Shown here: piece after piece, positions 1 to 12,077 of the stretch
How positions within the stretch are numbered: position 1 is the stretch's first letter
Layout: the number at the start of each line of letters is the position of its first letter
Assembly: GCA_026075535.2 (NCBI GenBank)
Contig: AP026547.1
Coordinates: forward strand, 8,866,001-8,930,000
DNA from: Tricholoma matsutake
Taxonomy: Eukaryota > Basidiomycota > Agaricomycetes > Agaricales > Tricholomataceae
Length of the DNA stretch: 64,000 bases
Direction of reading: 5' to 3'
Position numbers and translations under genes: made by a program
The notes under the pieces: generated by a model
The model's input: the letters and a program-made list of their open reading frames with translations, nothing else
What the model was told of the DNA's origin: nothing
The model's database searches: none

Positions 1-1
1 T

Positions 2-130
2 TTTAACTGTGGGCAGTTAGGACACATTTCTAGGAATTGTAGGCAGAAAAGAAAGATTAGGGAAGCTACAATCGAGGAAGTGAAGCCGGAGGAGGGCAAG
101 CAGAAGAATTTTGTGGAAGAGTCCCAGTGA
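2..130 (+). pseudogene. Gypsy copy A: C-terminal end of Gag (nucleocapsid)
   Basis: This is the tail of a Gag protein cut by the window edge. The first codons read F-N-C-G-Q-L-G-H-I-S-R-N-C, the back half of a CCHC zinc knuckle (C-X2-C-X4-H-X4-C), which binds element RNA during particle assembly in this family. The first Cys lies outside the window. The reading frame then runs through a short charged tail to TGA at 128-130. The same knuckle is complete in Gypsy copy B near 20610-20650. The pol frame overlaps the end of this one in the -1 frame and is open from about position 61, so Pol was probably made by frameshifting; I see no canonical slippery heptamer. Copy A carries one more A than copy B in the run just after the knuckle, so the two Gag tails end differently. 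Confidence 0.85.
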
Positions 131-3100
131 AGGTTTCCCCATTGGTGACCCAGAATTGTTACAATGTATTAGTATCCGAGGAAACCCAGAGCAAATCAGA
201 AAAGGAAATCGAGGAGGAGTACAACCGATCTGAATCATGTGACAAAAAGGAGTACAACTGTTGTCAATCATGTGACAAAGAAAATTGTCATGCATCATTT
301 CTGAAAACCCCTAAATTCTTTATTTGCTCTGCGCAAATAGAACCCAAAATCACCTTGACTGTGGGACTGAAGACAGTGGACACACATGCAGCGATTGATG
401 TGCAAGTGTTGCTTGATAGTGGTGCTACAGGATTATTTATTAATCAGTCCTTAATTACCAGAAATTAACACACGCAAGCTGGCACAACCTATAATGGTGT
501 ACAATATTGATGGAACAGTCAATTGTGGAGGAACTATCAAGGAGGAACTATCAAGGAGGAGGTGACTATGATCCTAAAGTATCAGGAGCATCAGGAGCAA
601 GCCATATTCGAAGTGTGCGATCTTGGGAAAACCAATTTAATAATAGGATGTCCATGGTTACAGAAGCATAATCCCGAAATTGATTGGAAAACTGGGAAAG
701 TACAAATGACTTGTTGTCCTAAGGAATGTAATGTGTATGGGAGGAAGATGAAGAAGGAAAAAAGGAAAAAGAAAGAGAAAGAATGTCCAAGAAAGTATTC
801 TGTTACGATGGAGGAAGTGGAGGATGAGGAAATGCCAAATGAGGAAGTTCCAGTCATGATCAAGAAAGAAGAGCAGAAGCAAACCTTTAGAGCAATTCAT
901 GGAGGACAGTTGTGGGACAAGAATATCGTGAAGGTGGAGAAGCCAGTGGAGGAATGGGTGCCAAAAGTGTATCATGAATATCTGTCAGTGTTCCAGAAGA
1001 AGGAGTCTGAGCGACTGCCAGTGCGGAAGCCATGGGATCATGCGATTGAGATGAAGCCAGGGTTTGTGCTGAAGAAGTCGAAGGTATATCCATTATCTCT
1101 GATGGAACAAGAAGAAGTGGATGCATTCCTGAAGGAGCAATTGTGCAAAGGATACATACAACCTTTGAAATCACCCCAGATGTCACCAATATTCTTCGTG
1201 CCAAAGAAAGACCAAAGGAAGAGGATGTGTACAGATTATAGGTATCTGAATGAGTGGACAGTGAAGAATGCGTACCCCCTGCTGTTGATCTCAGAAATAG
1301 TTGACAAGGTGGGAAAAGCCAAGGTCTTTACAAAATTGGATTTACGATGGGGATACAACAATGTACAAATAAAGAAAGGAGATGAGTGGAAGGCAGCATT
1401 TGCCATGCATCAAGGATCCTTTGAGCTGCTTGTCAAGTTTTTTGGGATGACTAATAGTCCCCCAACCTTTCAAAATATGATGAAAGACATTTTCAAGGAC
1501 ATAATAGACAAAGGCATGGTAATAATATTCATTGACGACATTCTGATATTCATGGAGGATGAGGAAAATCATGAGGTGATAGTGCAGGAGGTGCTATGGA
1601 GGTTAGCAGAGAATGATCTATTTTTGAAACTGGAGAAGTGTGTGTTTGGGGCAAGCGAGATTGAGTTCCTAGGATTATTGATCAGCCCTGATGGGATTAA
1701 AATGGATCCGATCAAGGTACAGGCAATCACAGATTGGCCTGTGCCTACCCATGTCAAGGAGGTTCAAGCCTTCTTGGGACTCGCAAATTATTATCGTCGC
1801 TTTGTGCACAATTTTTCCAAAATTGCTGCACCCTTACATAACCTTATGTGAAAAGGAGTAGTGTGGAGGTGGGGAGAGCAGCAGCAGACAGCGTTTGAGG
1901 AGTTGAAGAGGAAGTTTGTGGAGGGACCAATATTAGCCCCAGTAGATTTCACATGAGTGGAATCAGATGCATCCGATTTTGCTACTGGAGCAGTATTATC
2001 AATGCTGTGTGAAGATGACAAATGGCATCCTTGTGCATATTTGTCCCAAGGGTTGAATGATGTGGAGAGGAATTATGATGTGCATGACAAAGAGATGTTG
2101 GGGATAATACGAGTGTTGGAGGCATGGAGGCATTATTTGGAAGGATGTACACATCAGATTGAGATCTGGACAGATCATCAAGATCTGCAATACTTCATGT
2201 CCACTAAAAAGCTTAATCGCCGGCAAGTGCATTGGGCACTATTCCTATCACGTTTCAATTTTCACTTGGTCCACAAAGCAGGAAGCTTAATGAGGAAAGC
2301 AGATGCATTATCCAGATGTATTGATCATAAAAGGGGGGTGGAGGACAATAAGAATATTACCTTACTCAAACCTGAATACTTTCGCATTTGCACTATGTGT
2401 CAAGGGCATCTATTAGTAGATAGCTTGGAAACGGAAATGTTGTCTAAAATTAGACAATGTTCAGAAATGGATGATGAAGTAGTGGAAGCCGTGAAAGCTC
2501 TGAAGGGAGAGAAGAAAGGTAATATTAAAGGAGATGAATGGGCTGAGGAACAAGGGTTGGTGTTGTTTTGAGGAAAGGTGTATGTACCAAAGGATCAGGA
2601 TTTGCAAAGGGAGATTGTCCAGTTACATCATAATATGCTGACTGCCGGACACCCAGGAAGATGGAAGACATTGGAATTAGTAATGAGAAATTATTGGTGG
2701 CCCAAAATTTCAAAGTATGTGTTGGGGTATGTGGATGGATGTGATATGTGCATGAGGGGGAAAAAATTTCCAGAGAAACCTGCAGGAAAGTTAATGCCGA
2801 ACCCTATACCTAAAGCGCCATGGCGAGATATATTTGTGGATTTTATTACTGGATTACCTGAGGTTCAAGGGTACAATGCAATATTCATAGTATGCGACCA
2901 CTTCACAAAGGAGGTCCATATTATTCCTACTACTACAGAAACCTCATCATTAGGCTTGGCATGCCTCTATCTAAATCAGGTATGGCAGTTACATGGGTTA
3001 CCCAATACTGTTATCTCCAATTGTGGACCACAATTTGCTTCCACGTTTATGTGAGAACTGAACAACATATTGGGAATTCAAACTAAACTATCTACAGCAT

Positions 3101-3981
3101 ATCACCCGCAGACTGATGGGCAGACAGAGAGAATGAACCAGGAGTTGGAGCAGTACCTATGTATGTTTGTCAACTACTGACAAACTGACTGGCCCAAATG
3201 GCTGGCAATTGCCAAATTTTCCCACAATAACAAATTCCATTTGGCTACTCATATGTCACCCTTTTTCGTGAATTATGGATATCATCCTTGCATGGGAGTA
3301 GAACCCAGAAGGGAAGTCAAAGTACAGTCAGTAGAAGACTTTGTATCTAAGATGCAAAAGGTACAAGAGGAAGCAGAGGCGGCATTGAAGAAAGCACATG
3401 ATGACATGATGCGACATGCGGATTGTACTCGAGCGTGCGCTCCAGAGTACAAAGTTGGTGACTTGGTGTGGCTAAGTACCAAGGACCTAAATATTCCATG
3501 ACCTTTGAGGAAACTTATGGAGAAACAAGTTGGCCCATATGTGATCTCTAAAGTGATCTTGCCTAATGCGGTAGTGCTAAAATTACCCTGATCATTCAAG
3601 ATTGATCCTGAGCTTAACATATCCCACCTATGCCCTTACCACCCACCCACTATTCCTGGCCAACAAACCACTCTGCAACCTCCAATAATAGTAGAAGGTG
3701 CTCCAGAATACATAGTTGAAGAAATTCTAGACTCACGTCTTCGACGGAACAAATTGGAGTTCTTAATAAAGTGGAAAAACTATACCAATGAAAATAATTT
3801 GTGGGAGCCTGAAGAGAATTGTAAGTGAGTGCATAATGTGATCGCCCAATTCTTTAAATGTAATCCAAATGCCCTGCGTCGCATTGCGAGAATGGTGTAT
3901 GAGGGGATGAGATTCCAGCCTTACCAAAATTTCACAGAGGGGACAGACACAATATTTTCTTGCCTGGAAGTTGAGGCATAA
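61..3981 (+). pseudogene. Gypsy copy A: Pol polyprotein (PR-RT-RH-IN-chromodomain), broken
   Basis: Full-length but decayed pol. Domains in order: aspartic protease (LLDSGATG near 410-440); reverse transcriptase (about 1000-1560) with LDLRWGY and the catalytic FIDDIL at about 1531-1550; RNase H (about 1957-2330) with SDASDFATGAVL and WTDHQDL; integrase zinc finger and core (about 2578-3250), including GCDMC and FVDFITGLP; and a C-terminal chromodomain (about 3700-3830: EYIVEEILDS, LIKWKNYT, NLWEPEENC). The chromodomain places it in the chromovirus branch of Ty3/Gypsy, where it tethers integrase to marked chromatin. Lesions: a frame break near 468-520, TGA stops at about 1849, 1954, 2569, 3052, 3178, 3499, 3589 and 3826, and the second integrase Asp changed to Asn (V-I-S-N-C-G-P-Q-F). 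Most TGAs replace CGA, judged against copies B and C. Ends at TAA 3979-3981, next to the polypurine tract. Confidence 0.93.
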
Positions 3982-3992
3982 AAGGGGGGTAA

Positions 3993-4394
3993 TGTTAGGA
4001 AACCACCCCATTACCTAATAAAATTTCATTTTTATTTTATTATGTCGAATTATGCTACATTATGCCAAATGACGCTACACTTTGATAGCGTGAGAATTTT
4101 ATTTTGCACACATCAATATGTATGTGCATGTATGAGTGCATCAGTAACAACAATGTACAATATATGTAACATAGTATATAAACCCTAAATATATGCCTAG
4201 GGGACCTCAGTTGTGTTCTCTTAGGTATTCCACCTACACTTGTGGTGTGAATGGCCTATCTCAACGAACTCACCTATTAATAAACCCTCACATCAAAACC
4301 ATCAGTTCCCCCATCACGCACATGGATCCCGCCCCCTTCTTGTAGAGAGAACCCGCATGGTCTTAGCTGGCAGATAGTGGGTGTCACCCTAACA
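3993..4394 (+). repeat. Gypsy copy A 3' LTR (402 bp)
   Basis: Starts TGTTAGG and ends CCCTAACA, so it has the TG...CA ends of an LTR. It is preceded by a polypurine tract (AAAAGGGGGG, 3980-3989), which primes plus-strand synthesis. A TATATAAA box at about 4175-4182 is the likely element promoter, and AATAAAA near the 5' end may act as a poly(A) signal. The same LTR occurs at 8122, 26593 and, inverted, at 63093 (also 402 bp). The matching 5' LTR is outside the window, so the target duplication cannot be checked; the 3' flank begins ATGTG. Confidence 0.95.
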
Positions 4395-5245
4395 ATGTGG
4401 TTGGGAGTGAACAAACCCTATCTTACAGGAAATCATGTCCCATCTTCCACTCTCCTTACTGAAGAAGTTGCTGACTTCTTAGGAATCCCAAATACCAAAG
4501 GAGCTATACCTGCTGCAGTGCTTTCCAAGGCCCCTCCTGGCTCTCTCAGCACAGGCTGACCCTCACCTGGAAAAGACTCAAGAGCTTCTTGTGGTCTTCA
4601 GCTCAAGCAGCTCAATAGTCCCTCATCAATAAAGCATTGCTGTCCCATTGCCTTGGATGATCTGGTACAAAATTATCCTCAATCAATTTGTTGATTTCGA
4701 GAAGCTTTTTGCATCTATGGAAAAAGGTTATGCTCCCCATGATGATCCTGAGGATTTCAGAGCTGGCTATGCCCTTATTAGGAAGGAGCAAGCTTTTACT
4801 GAGTTAAATTATGAGTGAGGTAGACTGGTTGCAAGTTTTCAATGCTTGTGTCTTCTTTCATCATAGAGAAAAAGAACTTCAAGTATATCAGTCTATTGTC
4901 TCTGATCTTTTCTGTGCTGTGCCAAACAATGCCCAAATTGCAATGGACTTTGATGTTGAGGTGTGCAACCAGTATGCATGAAAACCTTTCCATCTGGATG
5001 ACAGAGCTCAACTCAATCTTCTGCACCTTGCTCAAATGTTTCAAGATCCTTCTACCACTTTGTCTTCTCATTTGTTGAGTAAACATGCTGCTCCCTTCCC
5101 TTCCTCTGGCCAAGTGAAGTCAGCCAATGTGCCTTGTTGCAATTGGAGTTTTGGCACCTGCAAAGTGGATCCTTGCCCTAACAAGCATAAGCATAGGATC
5201 TGCTGTGATTGCAGTGAAGGGCATTGAGCCGAAGACAATGAGTGA
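4395..5245 (+). pseudogene. Decayed gag-like gene with Cys/His cluster
   Basis: A broken + strand gene directly downstream of Gypsy A. Translation of about 4815-5230 gives a stretch with W-L-Q-V-F-N-A-C, Y-Q-S-I-V-S-D-L-F, F-H-L-D-D-R-A-Q-L-N and, at the C-terminal end, a zinc-binding-looking block (C-N-W-S-F-G-T-C, D-P-C-P-N-K-H-K-H, C-C-D-C-S-E-G-H). This layout resembles, from memory, gag-like proteins found with tyrosine-recombinase or other retroelements in mushroom genomes, but I cannot prove the family. One TGA lies inside (about 4979) and the upstream part (4395-4800) is out of frame. Gypsy A probably inserted into or next to it. Nothing else is recognisable between 5246 and 5440. Confidence 0.4.
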
Positions 5246-5440
5246 TGTCTTGCCTCCTTGCAATCTTGCACATAAACAAGAGAAGGCAGCAAATCAAGAC
5301 AAGGTTGCATTGTTTATTGAGAATATTTATTACTTCCAATCCTTCATTTTCTCACCACTTCCTTGACCCTCCTCATTTTTGGCAAGGATTTGTTTGGTTG
5401 AATGGTTCACATAATACTATTTCTCCTGCTGCCTGTTATA

Positions 5441-5509
5441 CAGTAATTTACACTCCCCATGTGTCCTTGCAGACTCCACATGGATTCCAAGTCAGTCTGC
5501 ATGGAATAT
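5441..5509 (-). repeat. SINE-like tail fragment
   Basis: Contains GTAATTTACACTCCCC followed by short repeats of the GACTCC / GGATTCC kind. The same tail (G-tract then GTGTAAATTAC on the minus strand) ends the SINE-like elements at 27334 and 40161. The fragment stops where the Copia E LTR begins. Confidence 0.5.
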
Positions 5510-5682
5510 TGTTATAATTGCTCCATGGGGACTTATTATTGCGTGTGATTAGAGTCAAAGTGAGACTTAGATGTCTCATATACTCCTATTGCAGTATTGA
5601 TGCATACTATGATCTATATATAGCATGTACTAATAATAGAATTATTTACTTGGACTGTGCATGGCTTGTCTGTATCCCAACA
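5510..5682 (-). repeat. Copia copy E 3' LTR (173 bp)
   Basis: On the minus strand it starts TGTTGGGATACAGAC and ends CAATTATAACA, giving TGTT...AACA ends. A polypurine tract (TTGAGGGGGAG on the minus strand, about 5683-5693) sits just upstream of it, as expected for the 3' LTR of a minus-strand Copia element. A TATATATAG box lies inside. The 5' LTR of this element is missing from the window. Confidence 0.8.
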
Positions 5683-5811
5683 CTCCCCCTCAAGCCTACC
5701 ACAGTTTGAGTACAGGGGAATGGTTACTTCATCCAGGTGCATCAAAACCTCTGTGTGATGAAAAACCCTATGGGAAAAACCTATCCACATGCAAGGAAAG
5801 CTACTGGGTTA

Positions 5812-8121
5812 CTAGTGCATCAACTGGATGCCCATCTCTTCTCTATGTTGAGTAAATTTTGGCTTTGGTATAGTTAATACATCTGCCATTTGCTCTGGAT
5901 CACGACAGTTCTGTATATCAAGAACTTTTTCATTCATGAGGTCCCTGACCCAGTGATGGCAAAGAGTGATGTACTTTGACCATTGATGGAATTGTGGGTT
6001 GTGTGTTAATACTACAGACCCCTCATTGTCTCCATAAATAATGGTTGGGTCCTCTTGAATAAATCTGAGTTCACCATATAGATTTCTGAGCCATGTTGCT
6101 TCATGTGCAGCCTCTGAGAGAGCCACATATTCTGCCTCCATAGATGACAAGGCTATGATCATTTGTTTCTTTGATTTCCAGGTCACTGCTCCCCCCGCTG
6201 TTAGGAAAACGTATCCCGTTGTGGACTTGTGATTGTCCACATTTGCAAAGGCAGCATCTGCATACCCATAGAAGAGGTTATTTTCTCCAGTTGCATCCTG
6301 AGATGTGCAGTAAGTTATTCCAAGAGCTTTCATACCTGCAAGGTACCTGAGTATCTGCTTTAATGCACCATGGTGTTGGAGACCTGGGTTAGCACTGTTA
6401 TCCAGTCTTGTGGAGTTTGCAATAAACTGTAGACTTCCTAATAATTTCACATATGAATTACTTTGGTTGGGTTCATTGTGATCCAGATTGGGTCCTAGCT
6501 TAATATTTGGATCCATAGGTATTCCAACAGGGTTTGCCTCAGCTATCCCCTCCCTGAGGAGTATATTCTCAATATATTTCTGTTGAGAAATAGTCACTGA
6601 ACTGCTGGTATGATTTATTTCTATACCAACAATCTTGCTTGGTTTCCCAAGGTCTGTAACTTGCCATTCTGAGTGTAACATGTTCTTCATATGTTCCATC
6701 ATCATGTCTGACAATGCAAAGAAAAGTGAGTTGTCAACCCAGATAGCCATAATTCTGATGTCGTCTCAAATGTAAACACAGAATCTGTGAGTAAGCATTT
6801 GTAGCCATGAGACTTGAGTTTTTCATCAAGCTGCTTATTCCACACTCTCCCAGCATGTTTTAAGCTGTAGAGAGTCTTGACCAGCTGAGAGACTCAGTCC
6901 GTCTCATCCTCACATCCCTCAGGTTGTTGCATATAAATTTCTTCTTGTAAATGTGGTTCAGGTAAGCCCCCTTGACATCCATCTGTTGTAGTTGGAGTTT
7001 CTTTATTGGTACAAGGGCTAGAATTGCATGCAACATATCCATCCTAACAACAGGCAAATATGTAGGTTTCCATATAATCATAACCTGGCTGCTGAGCACA
7101 TGCTTTTACTATCAGTCTCGCTCATTTCCTTATTTCATCCCCCTGATTATTTCTTTTCTTTATAAAGACCCATTTATTGGAGATAGAGACTGCATTTGGA
7201 AGTTTCTGCACAAGTTCCCAAGTGCCCATCTCCTTCAGCAAATCCAACTCTTCCTGTATGGTGATTCACCATTCTGACCACTCTGGGGAGTTCTTAGCAT
7301 ACTTTAGGCTGGTAAGTTCATCTCCAGCAATTATTGTGTATATCTCTTCAATTGATAGGAAGGTTTCTTCATCATCTTCCTCTTCTGTAAAGGGATTTTG
7401 AAGGTATCAATAGTTGGTATGAATTCCACATGTCTTTCACAGTTCATTAATATCCACATCCTTCTCTATCTCATTCCGTTTATGCTTGTGCTTCTTGGGT
7501 TCAAGGTCCAGAGTTATATAATCAGAACCTGTTACACCCTGAGGCATTGGTGTGCTTCCATCAGACTCTGCCTCATGTGGCACATCAGGTGTAATAGTGA
7601 TTTGCTCCAGAGGTGAAGGCATTTCTGGTGGGTTAATATTTTGGAAGTTTCTAGAGGTAAGTACCTTTTGCATTTCTGCATTATGATATTTAATTGCTCC
7701 AGAACCATCATCAAATCCAACATATGCTTGGCGCTTAGATTTTGGTAGCATTTTCCTTTGTTCTTTTTGTCCTTGTATTAAAACCCAAATGGGGGCCCCG
7801 AATTCACATAAGGTAGACATGTGTGGTTTTCTATTATGCCAGCCCTTGTTAGGTGTTGATTTCTGAAGGTACTTATTATATGATCAGTTCCTGAGATAAG
7901 CCACATGAAAAACTGCATACTCCCAGAGAAATTCAGGAAGGTCATTGGCAGTGAGTATAGCACGTGATAGTTTGACAAGCATGCAGTTCATATGTTCCAC
8001 GATGCCATTCTGTGAAGGTGAGTATGGCACAGTTAAATGAATTTCTATACCGCATTCTTTGCACCAATTCCCCAGCTTCTCATTTACAAATTATTTTCCA
8101 CAATCAATTTGTATCCCCTTT
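5812..8121 (-). pseudogene. Copia copy E: Pol (integrase C-terminus, RT, RNase H), broken
   Basis: Ty1/Copia-type pol, read right to left. At 8121-7440 lies the integrase core after its second Asp (E motif region S-P-S-Q-N-G-I-V-E-H) and C-terminal domain (K-S-K-R-Q-A-Y-V-G-F). The RT follows at about 7300-6640 (T-W-E-L-V-Q-K-L, N-K-W-V-F, L-Q-Q-M-D-V-K-G-A-Y-L). The RT active site reads I-W-V-D-N instead of V-D-D, so it is dead. The RNase H spans about 6000-5815 and upstream (Y-A-D-A-A-F-A, A-L-S-S-M-E-A-E-Y, I-Y-G-D-N). Several stops and frame breaks occur between 6750 and 7430. The integrase N-terminal half lies 18.9 kb away at 26996-27212, because Gypsy copy B inserted between them; the two halves read on in one frame across the CCTTT duplication. 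Confidence 0.92.
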
Positions 8122-8495
8122 TGTTAGGAAACAGCCCCATTACTTAATAAAATTTCATTTTATTCTATTATGCTGAATTACACTACCTTACGCCAAATTA
8201 CACTACACTTTGATAGCATGAAAATTTTATTTTGCACGCATCACTATGTATGCGCATGTATGAGCACATTGGTAACAACAATGTACAATATATGTAACAT
8301 AGTATATAAACCTGAAATACACACCTAGGGGACCCCAGTTGTGTTCTCTTAGGTATTCCACCTACATTTGTGGTGCGAAACACCTTTCTCAACCAACTTA
8401 TCTATTAATAACCCCTCACATCAAAACCATCAATTCCCCCATCATGCGCACACATCCAGCTCCCTTCTTGTAGAGAGAACCCGCACGGTCTTAGC
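8122..8495 (+). repeat. Gypsy copy B 5' LTR, main part
   Basis: TGTTAGGAAACAGCCCC start, TATATAAA box near 8304, same layout as the LTR at 26593. It breaks off after GGTCTTAGC at 8495, where the KDZ inverted repeat begins. The missing last 27 bp or so (TAGCAGATAGTGGGTGT...) lie at 19126-19152. Confidence 0.95.
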
Positions 8496-9375
8496 CACCT
8501 AACCTTCCCACAAAACCTTACTAATTAGTTGACATGATCCAATCATGTCATGCCCACTAATATATGGTAAATATAGTGATTTCCCTTACCCACAGATAAG
8601 ACCTACCAATATTGTTGACTTTGAAGCTAAGTAAGTATAGTCAGCATGTAGTCTGTCCACCCCTTCCTCCTCCCACCATCCCACCCTCCTTGTATCATCA
8701 GGCACATGTTGTCAGGTACATACTATTTGGTTCTGTCATCAGGTCCAAACCCTTTCCCTCCTTGTGCTCATTGTTTGGCTCTATTGTGACTGTCCATCAG
8801 TGCCCACCAACCTTGCCCCTGCCCTTGCTCCCTGCTTCTCTTCCCATCATTATTTGGGTCTGTGCATCAGCACCTATCAACCTTGCTCTGGCCCTTCCTC
8901 CCTGCTCCTCTTCCTGTCATTATTTGGGTCTGTGCATCAGCACCCATCAACCTTGTTCCTGCCCTTGCTCCCTGCTCCTCTTCCCGTCATTGTTTGGGTC
9001 CATGTGTCAGTGACTCAGTGCCCATCAACCTTGCTCCCACCCTTCCTCCCTGCTCCTCTTCCCATCATTGTTCAGATCTGTGCATCAGTGTGCTCCTTCC
9101 ATCACCATGTTACTCGCAAGCCTTGAGTCAAAGCCTCCTATCACCACTATTCTCCTGTCTTTGCTCCCTGCTTTCTATTATTACATCTTTTCTTCTTCTT
9201 CACATTGCTCCATCCCCTCATTACAGTCAGCAGCTCCTCCTTGCACACACAATCTCTTACTTCCCATTTGTAACATCTACTGCCTAATTGCCTTATTGGT
9301 GCACTAGTTCCATTGCCATGTCATATAGTGATGCTGCAGGCATGGACTTTGTTCTATGATCTCAGTGTCTTTCAT
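8496..9375 (+). repeat. KDZ left terminal inverted repeat with internal 70-bp tandem repeats
   Basis: Matches the inverted sequence at 18258-19118 along almost its whole length, from CACCTAACCTTCCC to the block CTCAGTGTCTTT near 9360-9370. It contains about four tandem units of roughly 70 bp, each starting CAACCTTG and containing TTTGGGTCTGTGCATCAG (about 8805-9090), so the minisatellite is part of the TIR. The open frames across it (8612-9307) are mirrored at the other end and look non-coding. Confidence 0.9.
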
Positions 9376-9460
9376 ACATTTGAGAAATATATATCTATAA
9401 TGAGTATGTTTTAAACATGAACAAGTCATCAGATCATGCTAACTATCTTATTGAGTAGAT

Positions 9461-10998
9461 TCAATCAGAGTCAGAGTCATCAATTATGGAAGCACTTTTG
9501 CCAGCTGCTTGTTGATGCTTGGGATGCTGCCTGCCTGGATTCGAACTTCCTTCGTTGCTGTCACTGCTCTCCTTGTCACTCTGGTTACCCCCGCTATCCT
9601 CATCACCATGTTTGGCCTTCCTCTTTCATTTTTTCCTGGCATCACTTCACATTTTCCTCTCGCAAATCTTGATTTCTCCATCAGCAATCTTTTTCTTGTA
9701 TGTCTCCAGGTGTGCATGACGTTCATCTGGTGTGAGCTTAATGAATTTGCAATCTCTGGTCTTGATCACATCAAGCAGCTTTTGAAGAGGTGGAATGGAC
9801 GTGCTCAGTTCACTCAGGTTAATGAGCTTGTTGTAGGTCCAACCTTGTAGCTCTATCCCATATTGCTGAACAATGGCTTCTTTGTAGTTTGCATACTGCA
9901 TTGTAGTGCTTGTGTTTCCCATGATCTCGACTATGTAAAGGTGAATTGGTGGACTTATCATGAGTAGTAGAAATGTGAGGAACAAACCTAGCATATCAGT
10001 CATCTTCTCCCTGATCTCATGCTTTATATGATCAGCTTTCTGCTTGGAAGTTTGTAGTAAATCTAATGGTTGTAATAATAAACACATAATTATTTGACTA
10101 AACAAGATTGCAGTGGATGATGTAACTCAGTGATAACATTGCATCCAGCCACAGTGAAGGCCTCTAATTTGGTTCCAACTTCCGACATGTCCCATCACCT
10201 GCATACTGCTATTTTTATGTACTCCTCAAGTGCCAGAGAAGTAAAATACCAATATGGTTTCATGTGGTATTCTGGAGAACTTCACACAATGCAAAAGAAA
10301 CCTTTGACTCCAATGTGATATATTAAGCCTGTCATCTACCACCAGCACAAGTCCGAGGCATTAATATCATTTGAAAAGTTTTTTTTACAGGAGCTACTTA
10401 CAAGCAATTGCACATTGCGGGCCACATTAGCTATGTCTTGAATATGGGCACATGCAGACAGTCAATGAATCTTTGCATCCTCCTCCTTGTGCTTGTTGAA
10501 CTCTGTGATAGGTTCATACTTTTCCTCCTTCGTCAGAGCTTCATATTCTTCTTGGTAGTCTGCTTGAAGTACCCATAACTTTGTGGGGTTCCCTTCTGAA
10601 AAACTGTGGTCAGTATGTTGTCCTCTGCTGATGAGCTGTCAAAAATAGGCACCTTCATTCAACTCAGCTGCTTTCAGACTCTTAAACCCATTGAAGGCAT
10701 TTGTCTTGCTGTGGTGAGTCACCATCTTTGACCCACCTTGAAAAAACATATCAAGGAAGTAACACAGCTTCTTATTGAATCATTTCCCTAGATCATTTGC
10801 CTTCACAAGAGTATATTGATACCAGTCAGCAACACCTTCATCAATTTTTTGCTGAGTCTCCTGATGGACTGCAAGCTTTTCCTTGTGCTGGTGACTGTCA
10901 GGGGCAAAGCCTCAACCACTCGATCTAGTTGATGTCATTCGACGAGGTGCTTCCTCAATGAGTCGTTTGGCACTAGTCTTACTTGGAGCATCTGACAT
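9461..10998 (-). pseudogene. KDZ cargo gene B: HMG-box-like protein, broken
   Basis: Begins at an ATG at 10998 (M-S-D-A-P-S-K-T-S-A-K-R). The first exon has a block resembling an HMG-box-like region (N-A-F-N-G-F-K-S-L-K-A-A-E-L-N, then Y-E-A-L-T-K-E-E-K-Y-E). A second part at 10105-9640 contains M-Q-Y-A-N-Y-K-E-A-I-V, Y-G-I-E-L-Q-G-W and F-I-K-L-T-P-D-E-R, followed by a basic/acidic tail ending in D-D-S-D-S-D. From memory this pair of blocks is common in multi-copy mushroom proteins of unknown function; DNA binding is inferred. Stops occur at least at the codons after S-T-R-S-S-G, N-D-L-G-K and E-R-K-M, several probably from CGA. A splice between the two parts is likely, near 10110-10400. It is the most downstream gene of the KDZ element. 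Confidence 0.55.
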
Positions 10999-11039
10999 AA
11001 GATGGGTAGTGCACTCTAGCAGGCCTTCTGTGTAGAGTC

Positions 11040-11660
11040 ATTCAGGTTCATGCACTAAGGGGCTTCCTTAGTGGTTTTGAGTAAGTTTACGAGTTTGCAA
11101 GTTAAGGCTGTGGATTGCCTAGATCTAAACTTAGGACATCCCTACTACGAGTCGCAGTACTTATACTAGTAGGAAGGTCCTTATCGTCCAATCGGAAAGG
11201 TAGATGCGTATCAGGTATGAATAGAAACAATAAGCCTCATGCCTTGCATGAGGCATCCAATGTCATGGAGTGCTGCAGCGTAGCATGTCAGGGAACAATA
11301 AGAGATAAGCCTCATGCCTAGCATGAGGCATCTGATGTCATGGATCTGATGTCAAGGATCCCATGTCAAGGACATGCTGTGCCGCAGCATGTCAGTCATG
11401 AGAGTCCAATGTCACAGACCTTGTGTCAAAGGGCTGTCATATTACAGCATGTGTGGGAATGGGTTTGGGTGCATGGAGTCACCATGCATCAAGGGTGCCT
11501 TCCACAAGAAGGGGATCGAATGCATGTTGTTGGCATGCATTGTGTGTGTGTCTGGTGTCAAGGGCATGCTCTAAGCATGAATCAGGAGTGCCTCCTGTCT
11601 GGAGGGGATCGTCGGGTACATTGGGTCGGTCGGGTTCCATGAGTTACAAGGAAATTTGTA
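11040..11660. repeat. Non-coding block with two GCCTCATGC palindromes
   Basis: Spacer inside the KDZ element between cargo genes. It has two copies of a perfect hairpin (arms GCCTCATGC / GCATGAGGC, 3-nt loop) at about 11232-11252 and 11310-11330, and several partial repeats of the type TGATGTCA(T/A)GGA. No coding evidence. From 11661 to 12077 I see nothing further. Confidence 0.5.
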
Positions 11661-12077
11661 ACAGGTGACTGGGGATTGGGGATGCCTTCTGGCCTAGAGC
11701 TGGTGCATGTCTCTGTTGAGGGGCACTTGCAATTTTTATCATTGAGAGCACAGCCAGCATATCTAAACTGAGAGTATAAGAAGGCAAAGTAGAGATACAT
11801 GGTGAAAGTGACCATCCAGGAATTTGATAGTGACCTATAATTCTAATAAACCACTGACTGAATCCATCTGGGTATATTTTAGTGTCGATGTTCATGAGGG
11901 GTACCTGATTTTTTTTTTTTCAGTGGACACAGGCTAAAAAATCGAGCCAGTTCATAAAAGGCAATATAAAAAAAAACAAGTCAAAAATGTTATCAGTAAG
12001 CATGCACTGATTTAGAACATTGAGTCAAGTATTTAGAACATCGAGCCAAGTATACAAGCAATGACAATGTAGAATTT

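Noticed and set aside
8122..8495. Solo Gypsy LTR
   Set aside because: It looked like a truncated solo LTR, but its missing end is at 19126-19152 and the flanks CCTTT pair with 26991-26995, so it is the split 5' LTR of copy B.
8612..9307. Long overlapping plus-strand frames of about 80-140 codons rich in Pro/Ser/Leu/Cys
   Set aside because: They lie wholly in the KDZ inverted repeat, come from the 70-bp tandem units and are mirrored at 18360-19069. Repeat-driven open frames, not genes.
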